From the NCBI GenBank assembly GCA_025359705.1, contig JANYFS010000320.1:1-7330 (forward strand): a stretch of 7,330 bases of DNA, given 5' to 3'. This DNA comes from Deinococcales bacterium. GTDB lineage: Bacteria; Deinococcota; Deinococci; Deinococcales; Deinococcaceae. Each line of letters opens with the position of its first letter. Position 1 is the stretch's first letter. The notes beneath the pieces were generated by a model. That model made no database searches. It saw only the letters and a program-made list of their open reading frames with translations, and was not told the DNA's origin. This document shows positions 1 to 6,558 of this stretch, piece after piece. Made by a program: the position numbers and the translations under genes.

Positions 1-66
1 CGAGGGGATATAACAAACTCGAGATACCACATATTTCTCGAGATTACAAAAAAAGAAGTCAGGTAG

Positions 67-87
67 GGGCGGGTTTCAAACCCGCCC
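67..87. repeat. Perfect GC-rich palindrome (hairpin) upstream of mnmA
   Basis: Arms GGGCGGGTTT (67-76) and AAACCCGCCC (78-87) are exact reverse complements around a single central C. In RNA this would fold as a 7-bp GC stem with a 7-nt loop. A further GTA (63-65) / TAC (90-92) pair flanks it. On the + strand no T-run follows. On the - strand a run of seven T (complement of 48-54) lies about 12 nt beyond the stem, further than in a classical intrinsic terminator. It could end transcription of a gene left of the window, act as a weak - strand terminator, or be a copy of a dispersed palindrome. The hairpin is certain as sequence; its role is not. Confidence 0.5.
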
Positions 88-169
88 AGTACGCAAAATC
101 TTAAGCTAAAGATGGATGTACACACCTAAAATTCTGCATCTTGAGAAAAGTGTCGCAACGACTTTTAAC

Positions 170-175
170 AGGTGG
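170..175 (+). promoter_or_regulatory. Ribosome binding site of mnmA, decides the start
   Basis: AGGTGG lies 5 nt before the ATG at 181. A longer reading from a GTG at 172 is open, but that GTG sits inside this Shine-Dalgarno and would have none of its own. ATG 181 is also where the MnmA family N-terminus (short basic start, then beta strand and SGGVDSS) is expected. Just upstream, GTCG (152-155) and CGAC (159-162) could form a 4-bp hairpin with a CAA loop, probably too weak to matter. Confidence 0.75.
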
Positions 176-180
176 AATAT

Positions 181-1335
181 ATGAGTAAGCCAAATGTATT
201 GGTGGCAATGTCGGGCGGGGTAGACTCGAGCGTGACGGCGGCGCTGCTGAAAGAGCAAGGGTACGGGGTGATTGGCGCAATGATGCGCTTTTGGCCTGAC
301 GGCAAACGTACCGACACCTTCGATACCTGCTGTTCCCCCGATGCTGCATTCGAGGCGCGGCGGGTTGCCGATCAGGTGGGCGTGCCGTTTTATTTGCTGG
401 ATTACCGCGAAGAATTTGAACACAATATCATGCGGCCTTTTATTGAAGAATACCGTGCTGGGCGCACGCCTAACCCCTGTGTCAATTGCAATACCAAAGT
501 CAAATTTGATGCCCTAGTCAAAAAAGCCAAAATGCTGGGCTGCGAATATGTGGCAACGGGCCACTATGTCAAACGGGTGGACACCGAGCAGGGCGTAGAA
601 TTTCACCGTGGTGACGACCCGCGCAAAGATCAAACCTACTTTTTGTGGGGAACGCCCAAAGATGCACTCAAGCATATTTTGTTTCCTGTAGGCGAAATGG
701 AAAAACCCCACGTGCGCCAGCTTGCCGAAGATTACGGCCTGCTGACTGCCAAAAAACCCGAATCCCAAAATATTTGCTTTGTGCCTGGCACGGTGCGGGA
801 CTACCTTGCGGAGCATATCCCCGAGGTGAAGGGCTATATGGTGGACATCCACAGCGGCGAAGTGGTGGGCGAGCATATGGGAACCCAGTTTTATACCATT
901 GGGCAGAAAAAAGGTTTGGGGCTGTACCGCTCCAACGAAGTCCGCTGGGTGGTTCACACCGACCCCGCCAGCCAGATTGTGTGGGTGGGCCAATATGCCG
1001 ACTGCCACTGGGAAAACCTCACCGCCAGTGGTGCCAATTACCTGCTCGAGCGCTCCGAACTCCCGCACACCCTCGAGGTACAGGTGCGCTACCGCAGCGC
1101 GGGGGTTCCTGCCACAATCACCAGGGTAGACGACTTTAGTTTTGACATTCAATTTGCATCCCCCCAATTCGCCATTGCTCCAGGCCAAAGCGTAGTGCTA
1201 TACAGTGGCTCGAGGTTGCTGGGGGGTGGGATTATTGAGGGGCGCGAATATACCTTGCCTGTGGTCAAATACCCCAAAGCCAAGAAAGTTAAAGCAAAAC
1301 AAGAAGAAGTAGGCTCGAGCGTGGCAAAGGTTTAG
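181..1335 (+). CDS. mnmA: tRNA-specific 2-thiouridylase MnmA
   Basis: MnmA activates U34 of tRNA-Lys, -Glu and -Gln by adenylation with ATP and inserts sulfur delivered by a cysteine desulfurase/relay system, giving the 2-thio part of (c)mnm5s2U in the cytoplasm. Starting at ATG 181 the protein is 384 aa, slightly above the usual 360-370. Visible motifs: the PP-loop ATP pyrophosphatase SGGVDSS at residues 11-17; TPNPCVNCN with the first catalytic cysteine at about C100; GHYV near 127-130; DQTYFL at 150-155; SQNICF with the second catalytic cysteine at about C199; and the family signature TIGQKKGLGL at 239-248. The two cysteines match the nucleophile/persulfide pair known in the family. The last ~20 residues are a Lys-rich extension (KYPKAKKVKAK) beyond the conserved C-terminal beta-barrel domain. 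The gene stands alone on the + strand and converges on the helicase. No clear promoter was found; TTGAGA at 141-146 has no good -10 partner at the right distance before the ribosome binding site. Confidence 0.97.
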   Translation: MSKPNVLVAMSGGVDSSVTAALLKEQGYGVIGAMMRFWPDGKRTDTFDTCCSPDAAFEARRVADQVGVPFYLLDYREEFEHNIMRPFIEEYRAGRTPNPCVNCNTKVKFDALVKKAKMLGCEYVATGHYVKRVDTEQGVEFHRGDDPRKDQTYFLWGTPKDALKHILFPVGEMEKPHVRQLAEDYGLLTAKKPESQNICFVPGTVRDYLAEHIPEVKGYMVDIHSGEVVGEHMGTQFYTIGQKKGLGLYRSNEVRWVVHTDPASQIVWVGQYADCHWENLTASGANYLLERSELPHTLEVQVRYRSAGVPATITRVDDFSFDIQFASPQFAIAPGQSVVLYSGSRLLGGGIIEGREYTLPVVKYPKAKKVKAKQEEVGSSVAKV

Positions 1336-1472
1336 AGTGGTTATTCGTTATTCGTTAAGGCAGGATCATAAATACGTTTTCCCAGACAGGCAAATTACTT
1401 TTTTGAGAAGGGCAATTTACCCGTTTATTACTCTAACAACTGCTTTAAATCTTTTCAGAATAATGAAACATA

Positions 1473-1510
1473 AAGAACGCTCGAGGGGTTAAATTCGCTC
1501 GAGCATTCTT
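1473..1510. terminator. Candidate bidirectional intrinsic terminator between convergent mnmA and helicase
   Basis: Arms AAGAACGCTCGAG (1473-1485) and CTCGAGCATTCTT (1498-1510) pair over 13 positions with one C/A mismatch and a 12-nt loop. Read on the - strand, the mismatched position becomes a U-G wobble. T-rich sequence follows on both sides: ATTTGGTTATTTGATTTTTC on the + strand, and TTCTTTATGTTTC on the - strand. It lies 137 nt after the mnmA stop and 35 nt after the helicase stop, as expected for a shared terminator. Each arm contains one CTCGAG, so the stem is built from two copies of the iterated palindrome. The element is visible in the sequence; termination activity is inferred. Confidence 0.65.
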
Positions 1511-1530
1511 ATTTGGTTATTTGATTTTTC

Positions 1531-1547
1531 AATTACCTCGAGTAATT
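1531..1547. repeat. Near-perfect palindrome centred on CTCGAG at the helicase stop
   Basis: AATTAC + CTCGAG + TAATT reads as a palindrome apart from one extra C on the left of the core. It overlaps the first two bases of the helicase stop codon (complement of 1546-1548). It may add a second small hairpin to the terminator region or may simply be one CTCGAG copy in AT-rich surroundings. Confidence 0.4.
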
Positions 1548-3108
1548 ATCTACGCCCACCCGAACTTGGGTTGCTTCTGCGGCCCGCAGTGCTGGGGGGC
1601 TGGCCCCCATTTCCGCCGTTGTTGCGGTTGTCGGAACCTTGGCTGTTGCCGTGGCTCGAGCGCTCTGGCGCAATGGTGGATACCGCTCGAGACTGACCTT
1701 GTTGCCCTTGTCTGTTGCCTTGGCTGGATCTTTGACCCTGACTCGAGCCTTGGCTAGAACCCTGACCAGAACCTTGGCCCTGACCCTGGCTCGAGCTACC
1801 CGTTCCACCTTGTCCACCCTGCCCCGCAGCTTTGGCCTTGCTGCGGGCGCGGTCTGCGGATTTGCGTTCTTGGATGGCTTTGATGCGCTCTTTGAGCGGA
1901 ACCTCGAGCTGGGCGGCGGGTTTGGCGCGGTAATCAAAGCTCTCGAGGAAGCTCTTGGGCAGCGATTTGCCCACGGCTTTTTCGATGTCTTTCAGATCGC
2001 CTTCTTCTGACGGCGAACAAAACGTAATGGCCTCGCCTGTTTGTTCGGCTCGAGCGGTGCGCCCCACACGGTGAATGTAGTCCTCTGGAACGTTGGGAAC
2101 GTCAAAATTCACCACATGCCCCAGCGCCTCAATATCGATGCCCCTTGCGGCAATGTCGGTGGCGACCAAAATGCGGTACTTGCCCGATTTGAAACCCGCC
2201 AAAGCCTCGGTGCGGGCGCTTTGCGAACGGTTGCCGTGAATCCGCTCAGCGGAGATTCCCGCTTTGATCAAACGCTCTGCCACACGGTTGGCACGGTGCT
2301 TGGTGCGGGTAAATACGATGGCCTCCGCAATCATGCCTTGCTCGAGCAGCTCGAGCAGCAAACCTGTTTTCAGATCTTCCGAAACGGGGTAAATGCTTTG
2401 GGTGATCCCACTGGCAGGAGCCGCCTTGCGCTGCGCCCCCACCGAGACGGGGTTATGTAGCAATTCGGTACTGAGCGTGCCAATGGCAGCGGGCATGGTT
2501 GCCGAGAAAAACAGGGTTTGGCGGTTTTTGGGAATGTGACGCAATACGCGGCGGATGTCGGGCAAAAAGCCCATGTCCAACATGCGGTCTGCTTCGTCCA
2601 GTACCAAAATCTCGAGGTTTTGCATCGTGGCATAACTATGCTGAAAATGATCCAGTAAACGCCCAGGAGTCGCCACAATCAGCTCTACACCGGTGCGAAA
2701 TGCCTTTTGCTGCGGGTTCATGCCCACGCCACCAAACACGCTGGCAACACGCAATTTGGTGTATTTCATCAAACCTGCGGCGCTTTCCTCGATCTGGGCC
2801 GCCAGCTCGCGGGTCGGTGCAATCACCAAGGCTCGAGTGGTACCCAGCGAGCGGGTCAGCAGGTGGGTCAGGATCGGCAGCAAAAAAGCGGCGGTTTTAC
2901 CGCTCCCCGTTTGGGCGGTTCCCAACACATCGCGGCCCAGCAAAGCAGGGGGCAAGGCCATCGCTTGAATGGGGGTGGCTTTGGTATAACCCAAATCTTT
3001 GACTGCCCGCCGCAGCACTTCGGGAATGTTGAAGCTGTCAAAGAGGATTTCGGGGGTGGTATTGCTGGGGGTATTGCTGGGGGAAACAGGGGAAGAAATA
3101 GAAGTCAT
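1546..3108 (-). CDS. DEAD-box ATP-dependent RNA helicase, RhlE-like, with Ser/Gly/Gln-rich tail
   Basis: A 520-aa superfamily 2 RNA helicase that uses ATP to unwind or remodel RNA duplexes, typically in ribosome assembly, RNA decay or cold adaptation. All core motifs are present: Q motif with ATPIQ (44-48) and its upstream F, motif I AQTGSGKT (65-72), Ia APTREL (97-102), Ib TPGR (147-150), II DEAD (171-174), III SAT (202-204), IV VFTRTK (265-270), V ATDIAARGID (316-325) and VI HRVGRTAR (346-353). Both RecA-like lobes are therefore intact. A basic segment (about 405-428) leads into a tail (429-520) made mostly of Gly, Gln, Ser, Asn and Arg, likely disordered and RNA-binding. The N-terminal ~20 residues are Ser/Pro/Asn/Thr-rich and partly come from a tandem 12-bp repeat. 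The start has only a weak AAGG ribosome binding site 6 nt upstream. Subfamily RhlE is inferred from motif wording; another DEAD-box paralogue name is possible. Confidence 0.95.
   Translation of the reverse strand: MTSISSPVSPSNTPSNTTPEILFDSFNIPEVLRRAVKDLGYTKATPIQAMALPPALLGRDVLGTAQTGSGKTAAFLLPILTHLLTRSLGTTRALVIAPTRELAAQIEESAAGLMKYTKLRVASVFGGVGMNPQQKAFRTGVELIVATPGRLLDHFQHSYATMQNLEILVLDEADRMLDMGFLPDIRRVLRHIPKNRQTLFFSATMPAAIGTLSTELLHNPVSVGAQRKAAPASGITQSIYPVSEDLKTGLLLELLEQGMIAEAIVFTRTKHRANRVAERLIKAGISAERIHGNRSQSARTEALAGFKSGKYRILVATDIAARGIDIEALGHVVNFDVPNVPEDYIHRVGRTARAEQTGEAITFCSPSEEGDLKDIEKAVGKSLPKSFLESFDYRAKPAAQLEVPLKERIKAIQERKSADRARSKAKAAGQGGQGGTGSSSQGQGQGSGQGSSQGSSQGQRSSQGNRQGQQGQSRAVSTIAPERSSHGNSQGSDNRNNGGNGGQPPSTAGRRSNPSSGGRR
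3058..3081. repeat. Tandem 12-bp repeat, two copies, in the helicase 5' end
   Basis: GGTATTGCTGGG occurs twice back to back (3058-3069 and 3070-3081) and encodes SNTPSNTT in the N-terminal tail of the helicase. The unit is a multiple of three, so copy number can change without breaking the frame. It lies before the Q motif, outside the catalytic core. Confidence 0.85.
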
Positions 3109-3125
3109 GGAGCGCCTTTTTGGTG

Positions 3126-3144
3126 CTGTCTGACCGAAAGACAG
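3126..3144 (-). promoter_or_regulatory. Small hairpin in the probable 5' leader of the helicase
   Basis: CTGTCT (3126-3131) and AGACAG (3139-3144) form a 6-bp perfect stem with a 7-nt loop. In the helicase mRNA it would end about 17 nt before the start codon, just upstream of the weak ribosome binding site, so it could affect translation initiation. No experimental or family support was available. Confidence 0.4.
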
Positions 3145-3174
3145 AAGTAAGAAAAGTGGGATTACCTTGGTATC

Positions 3175-3320
3175 GCGTGATCTTCACACCAGAACGATCA
3201 ACGGTAGGGTTTGATCACCTATGCCAGTGCTAAATAGCGATGCCTAAGATTCAAACATAATAAAAATCGGTCTTTCAACCGTTGATGGCTACAGGATAGC
3301 GCATGTGAAGCTGATCACGC
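3175..3320 (-). promoter_or_regulatory. Nested inverted repeats; candidate structured leader or cruciform upstream of the helicase
   Basis: At least five pairs of complementary segments are nested in order: GCGTGATC (3175-3182) with GATCACGC (3313-3320); TTCACA (3183-3188) with TGTGAA (3304-3309); ATCAACGGT (3197-3205) with ACCGTTGAT (3278-3286); GTTTGA (3209-3214) with TCAAAC (3251-3256); GCTA (3229-3232) with TAGC (3235-3238). Together they could fold about 146 nt into one long interrupted stem. The block is 67 nt from the helicase start and 36 nt from the VIT/vWA gene stop. It contains no CTCGAG, unlike the other intergenic regions. It may be a cis-acting RNA leader of the helicase, an end-of-transcript structure for the VIT/vWA gene, or a small palindromic element. 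A TATTAT hexamer on the - strand (complement of 3257-3262) resembles a -10 box but has no matching -35. Confidence 0.45.
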
Positions 3321-3355
3321 AAATGACAATACAACTTCTTCAACACCTCCCAACT

Positions 3356-6352
3356 TCAACTTAATTTCGCCCCCACCTCAAACTCCCCAATAAACACCGT
3401 GGAACCCTGCCCCTCGAGCCTGAGTGTGATCAGTTGTTCGTGTTGCTCCGCTCGAGCGAAAGCGGTGATCAGGCGCAGTTGCAAGGTGACTCCGCTCGAG
3501 AGCAGTTGGGAGGTGCTGCCGTAATAGTTGGCTTCCACGCGGTAAATGCCTGCGCTGGCACGGCGCAAAGTGAATTCTTCGGGGCCATAGCCTCGGCGGA
3601 AATCGGGCGAGAGTCGCCCGCCCGCTGCACCCAAGGGGTTGCCATAAAAGACTTTTTCCCCGTCTGGGCCTGTGACCCATAAGTCTAGGTCGGTGTCGTC
3701 GGCATCCCAACTGAGTACCACCCGCAAATCCAGCGGACAACTGGCCCGCAGCCGCGAATCGACCAACGAAGAGGTTAGCTGCGGAAAGCGGTCTAGCAAG
3801 GCGTTTAGCTCCGAAAGGGCGATCATTTCGATCTGGGGGAAGCGCTCGTCCCAGGGTTGCTTGACCACTTGGTAAAACTGATCCACCGCATCTTGGTAGC
3901 GCTCGAGGGCGGTGTAGGTCAGGCCCAAATCGCGGTAGCTTTGCGGTTCGTAGGGGGCTAGGCGCTCCACTTCGGCAAAGACCAGCACCGCCAAATCGGG
4001 ACGGTGGTACTGCAAATAGCGGTAGCCCAAAATCCGCAGCAACCCCCGATGCTCGAGTTCCAGTTCGGCAATGTTGCCCAGCACCTGCAAAGCCAATTCC
4101 TCGAGGCCACGGTTCATCAGCACATCGGCAACATCAAAGAAAAAGGCGGGACTGGTCAGGAAATCGGGGCGCTCGTCCAGATAAATGCGGTAGAGATCCT
4201 CGGTTTGGGCCTGCTGCATCCGCTTGATATAGCCCGCTTCGGAAGACCACGCTTGAATGTGAATGCGCGAGGTGCTGCTCGAGGGCGGGGCAGGTTCGCT
4301 CGAGGGTGCGGGTGCTGGAGCGGCTTGATTCACAGCTATGCTGAAAAGCGCGGTGGGTGCCGATACCGTGGGTGCTTCCGAAGAATCCATATCGTAGAGA
4401 AAATCCGTGTCCTGCTCAACATCTATGATGTATTCCGTCTCAACCGTTCCAGGACTTTGGAAGTCGGCTGCCATCTCAGCGCTGGGCGGCCTTGCTTCGG
4501 CGGCATACTCAGGCAAAATGGGGTCGGGCAAATTGGGCGCACTCGAGCCGAAACCTTCGGGAGCCATGCCCCCCACCGCTCGAGCCTGCATTGTCGCGCT
4601 TGAGGGGGGTTCGGACATTTTGAGTTTGGCAGGAAGGCTGTGGTAATCGCGGTTCCACCAGGTCTTATATTGCTCGAGCATCTGCCAAACCCGCTCGAGC
4701 TGGTTTCTTTCGTTGATGTTTTGCCCAAAATGGATTTGCCCTGTGTGGGCATCTTTCAAATCGGGCGGCAAAGGAACCTGATAGCGCAGATAATCCTCCA
4801 AAGTCTCGAGGATCAGCAAAGAGGTTTGGGAGGTGGGAATGGCAAAATCCTTACCAATCCGCCGAATCTCCGCCACATTGAGATGTGCATCCCCCTCGAG
4901 GTCTTCCACATACCAATTGGCCCACAGACGGGAAATTTGGGCATTTTCGGGGGCGTTTTTGGGAATGCTCAGGGTCTGGTTTTTCCCCTCGAGCGCATAA
5001 AGCAAGGTGACATCTCCCTCGAGTGTGTCCGTTTTTGCCGCTACAAACCAATTAAAGCGGTCTTCGTGCAGTACCACTTGTTTGGCTCCCTCGGCCTGAA
5101 GCTGCTCGAGGCGGGGCTGGGCTTCTTGCAGCACTGCCAAGGCATGATCCCGCTCGAGTTCGGAAAGGGACACCGCACGGCCTCCACTGCGCTTAGACAA
5201 GCCTCGCAACCGCGCTGCATCGCTGCCCACGCTGGAAAAAATACAGAACAGCGGAACCTTCAGCCCCGTCACCCGATTTGGAGTGAGGGTGTCTAGGCCA
5301 TCGCTGAATAGCAAACACAGGTCGCTCGAGGGCTGGGGTTCTTCGAGGGCGCTAAAGCTGCTACCACCATCGTAAATGATGTTTTGCAGCACCGAACGCA
5401 GTAGGGGCCAATTTCCCTCTTGGAGCACAAAAGTTTGGACGGGCGCGGCGGTTTGGCGCAGGCAAATCAAATGCACAGTCAGATCTGGGAAATGCTTGAA
5501 ATACCCCTCGAGCAAACGGATTTCGCTGGCATGGTCGCGCTGGAGTCCCGAAAGTGAGCAATCCCAAAACAGGGTGATCTGCTGGGGGATGAGGGCTGGG
5601 ACGGGGCTTTGGGGTTTGGGAATGCGGGCCAGTACAAAACCCAGATTGTTTTGGTGACAGTGCCACACCTCGGGCTGCTGCGGAACCTCGAGGCGCAGCT
5701 CGAGGACATGTTGGAGTTCGATATTTTGCGGATTGAACCGCAAACCGTGGCTCATCTGTAGGGTGGCATCCAGGCCGCGCACCTCCAAAATGGCTGCGCT
5801 GGAGAGGACTTGCAGCTCGAGATTTTTGACCAAACCCAAATGCAGCGGCAAACGGTAGCTGGATTGGGTTTTGCCGTCTATTTGGTGCATCTCGAGCTTT
5901 TCACTGATCTCGAGCCGAACTTTGCGGGTTCCGCGCCCAAACAGCGGATACACCCGCAAACGGTAATTATTGCCCCGTGTTTTGCTGAGCAAAGCGGGGT
6001 CTATTTGCGCCCGTGTGACATCCTCAAAAATCTGTGCCGCTCGAGGTTTTTCGATGGCTACCGCGTCCCGCCAGTGTCCATTGAAATCCAGAGCCAAACC
6101 CGTGACACTTTGCCCGTCCAAAAGTGGAATTTGCAATTGCCCCTCAAGGGTGCGGTAGTTGGGGTTATAAAAAGTAAATTCCAAAGTGGTATGGGCAAAA
6201 CCGCCGTTCAGTTCGGCATAAACCCGCACATGACTCAGCTCGAGCGGCAGTTCTTGGGGTTGCAACTGCACCCGCATGATGGGGGCAAAGTTGGGTACAA
6301 AGTCCAAAGGACGCTCGAAGTTGGGTTGGAAAGTGGATGGCTCGAGATCCAT
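3356..6352 (-). CDS. VIT domain / von Willebrand A-like / TPR-like / DUF2135-like protein, function unknown
   Basis: A 998-aa multidomain protein. Residues ~22-155 read as a VIT (vault/inter-alpha-trypsin) domain, with the typical ELNGGFAHTTLEFTFYNP and PLLDGQSVTG stretches. Residues ~256-415 resemble a vWA domain: DCSLS at 264-268 supplies the D-x-S-x-S metal site, GGSS at 329-332 stands where GGT is usual, and FSDG at 349-352 gives the later Asp. Residues ~580-700 are a low-complexity Ala/Pro/Ser-rich, locally acidic linker. Residues ~715-860 are helical and TPR-like (LGLTYTALERYQDAVDQFYQVV). Residues ~873-993 match my memory of DUF2135/YfaP (WDADDTDLDLWVTGPDGEKVFYGN, GYGPEEFTLR). No signal peptide or membrane segment is visible, so a cytoplasmic scaffold or interaction role is more likely than secretion. 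The start is supported by GGAGG (complement of 6359-6363) 6 nt upstream. Domain calls are by eye; the biological role is not known. Confidence 0.88.
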   Translation of the reverse strand: MDLEPSTFQPNFERPLDFVPNFAPIMRVQLQPQELPLELSHVRVYAELNGGFAHTTLEFTFYNPNYRTLEGQLQIPLLDGQSVTGLALDFNGHWRDAVAIEKPRAAQIFEDVTRAQIDPALLSKTRGNNYRLRVYPLFGRGTRKVRLEISEKLEMHQIDGKTQSSYRLPLHLGLVKNLELQVLSSAAILEVRGLDATLQMSHGLRFNPQNIELQHVLELRLEVPQQPEVWHCHQNNLGFVLARIPKPQSPVPALIPQQITLFWDCSLSGLQRDHASEIRLLEGYFKHFPDLTVHLICLRQTAAPVQTFVLQEGNWPLLRSVLQNIIYDGGSSFSALEEPQPSSDLCLLFSDGLDTLTPNRVTGLKVPLFCIFSSVGSDAARLRGLSKRSGGRAVSLSELERDHALAVLQEAQPRLEQLQAEGAKQVVLHEDRFNWFVAAKTDTLEGDVTLLYALEGKNQTLSIPKNAPENAQISRLWANWYVEDLEGDAHLNVAEIRRIGKDFAIPTSQTSLLILETLEDYLRYQVPLPPDLKDAHTGQIHFGQNINERNQLERVWQMLEQYKTWWNRDYHSLPAKLKMSEPPSSATMQARAVGGMAPEGFGSSAPNLPDPILPEYAAEARPPSAEMAADFQSPGTVETEYIIDVEQDTDFLYDMDSSEAPTVSAPTALFSIAVNQAAPAPAPSSEPAPPSSSTSRIHIQAWSSEAGYIKRMQQAQTEDLYRIYLDERPDFLTSPAFFFDVADVLMNRGLEELALQVLGNIAELELEHRGLLRILGYRYLQYHRPDLAVLVFAEVERLAPYEPQSYRDLGLTYTALERYQDAVDQFYQVVKQPWDERFPQIEMIALSELNALLDRFPQLTSSLVDSRLRASCPLDLRVVLSWDADDTDLDLWVTGPDGEKVFYGNPLGAAGGRLSPDFRRGYGPEEFTLRRASAGIYRVEANYYGSTSQLLSSGVTLQLRLITAFARAEQHEQLITLRLEGQGSTVFIGEFEVGAKLS

Positions 6353-6464
6353 AAAATTCCTCCAAAGTGCTACACCATGCTAGGTTTGGCTTCGCTCTTT
6401 AGGATAAATTTTTGCAAGCTAAGAGGTGTGGGAAAAGGGATAATGCTCGAGCAAAAGCAAAAAT

Positions 6465-6496
6465 AAACCCCCCTCGAGTCATTTTTTGGGGGATTC
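6465..6496 (-). terminator. Candidate intrinsic terminator after the peroxiredoxin-like / 169-aa unit
   Basis: A C-run (6468-6473) and a G-run (6488-6492) pair as a 5-bp GC stem with a 14-nt loop, extended by A/T pairs beyond one mismatch. Read on the - strand the stem is followed by TTTATTTTTGCTTTTG, a good U-rich tail. It lies 60-95 nt past the stop of the 169-aa gene and upstream of the VIT/vWA start, so it would separate the two transcription units. The loop contains most of a CTCGAG copy. On the + strand it is also followed by T-rich sequence, but no + strand gene precedes it. Confidence 0.5.
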
Positions 6497-6540
6497 TTTT
6501 TGCTCTTTCTCGCCCTCTCGCCCCCAGTCCCCACCCCCTC

Positions 6541-6554
6541 GAGCGTTGAGCGTT
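6541..6554. repeat. Tandem 7-bp repeat, two copies
   Basis: GAGCGTT is repeated exactly twice in the non-coding stretch after the 169-aa gene stop. Left of it, about 6493-6540 is a strongly pyrimidine-rich tract on the + strand (purine-rich in the - strand transcript). No function is apparent. Confidence 0.6.
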
Positions 6555-6558
6555 ACGG

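Noticed and set aside
172..180. GTG start giving three extra residues on MnmA
   Set aside because: The GTG lies inside the AGGTGG ribosome binding site of ATG 181, and no other ribosome binding site precedes it.
514..1188. Long open frame on the - strand inside mnmA
   Set aside because: It is antisense to a complete MnmA with intact motifs, and its translation has no recognisable motif.
1341..1357. TTATTCG repeated 2.4 times just after mnmA
   Set aside because: Short AT-rich tandem repeat with no partner or structure; not enough to call an element.
3009..3108. Possible alternative later start for the helicase, skipping the Ser/Pro/Asn tail
   Set aside because: No Met with a convincing ribosome binding site lies between residue 1 and the Q motif, so ATG 3106-3108 was kept.
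5810..6466. 218-aa open frame on the + strand
   Set aside because: It is antisense to the VIT domain of the 998-aa gene, and its sequence has no family-like features.
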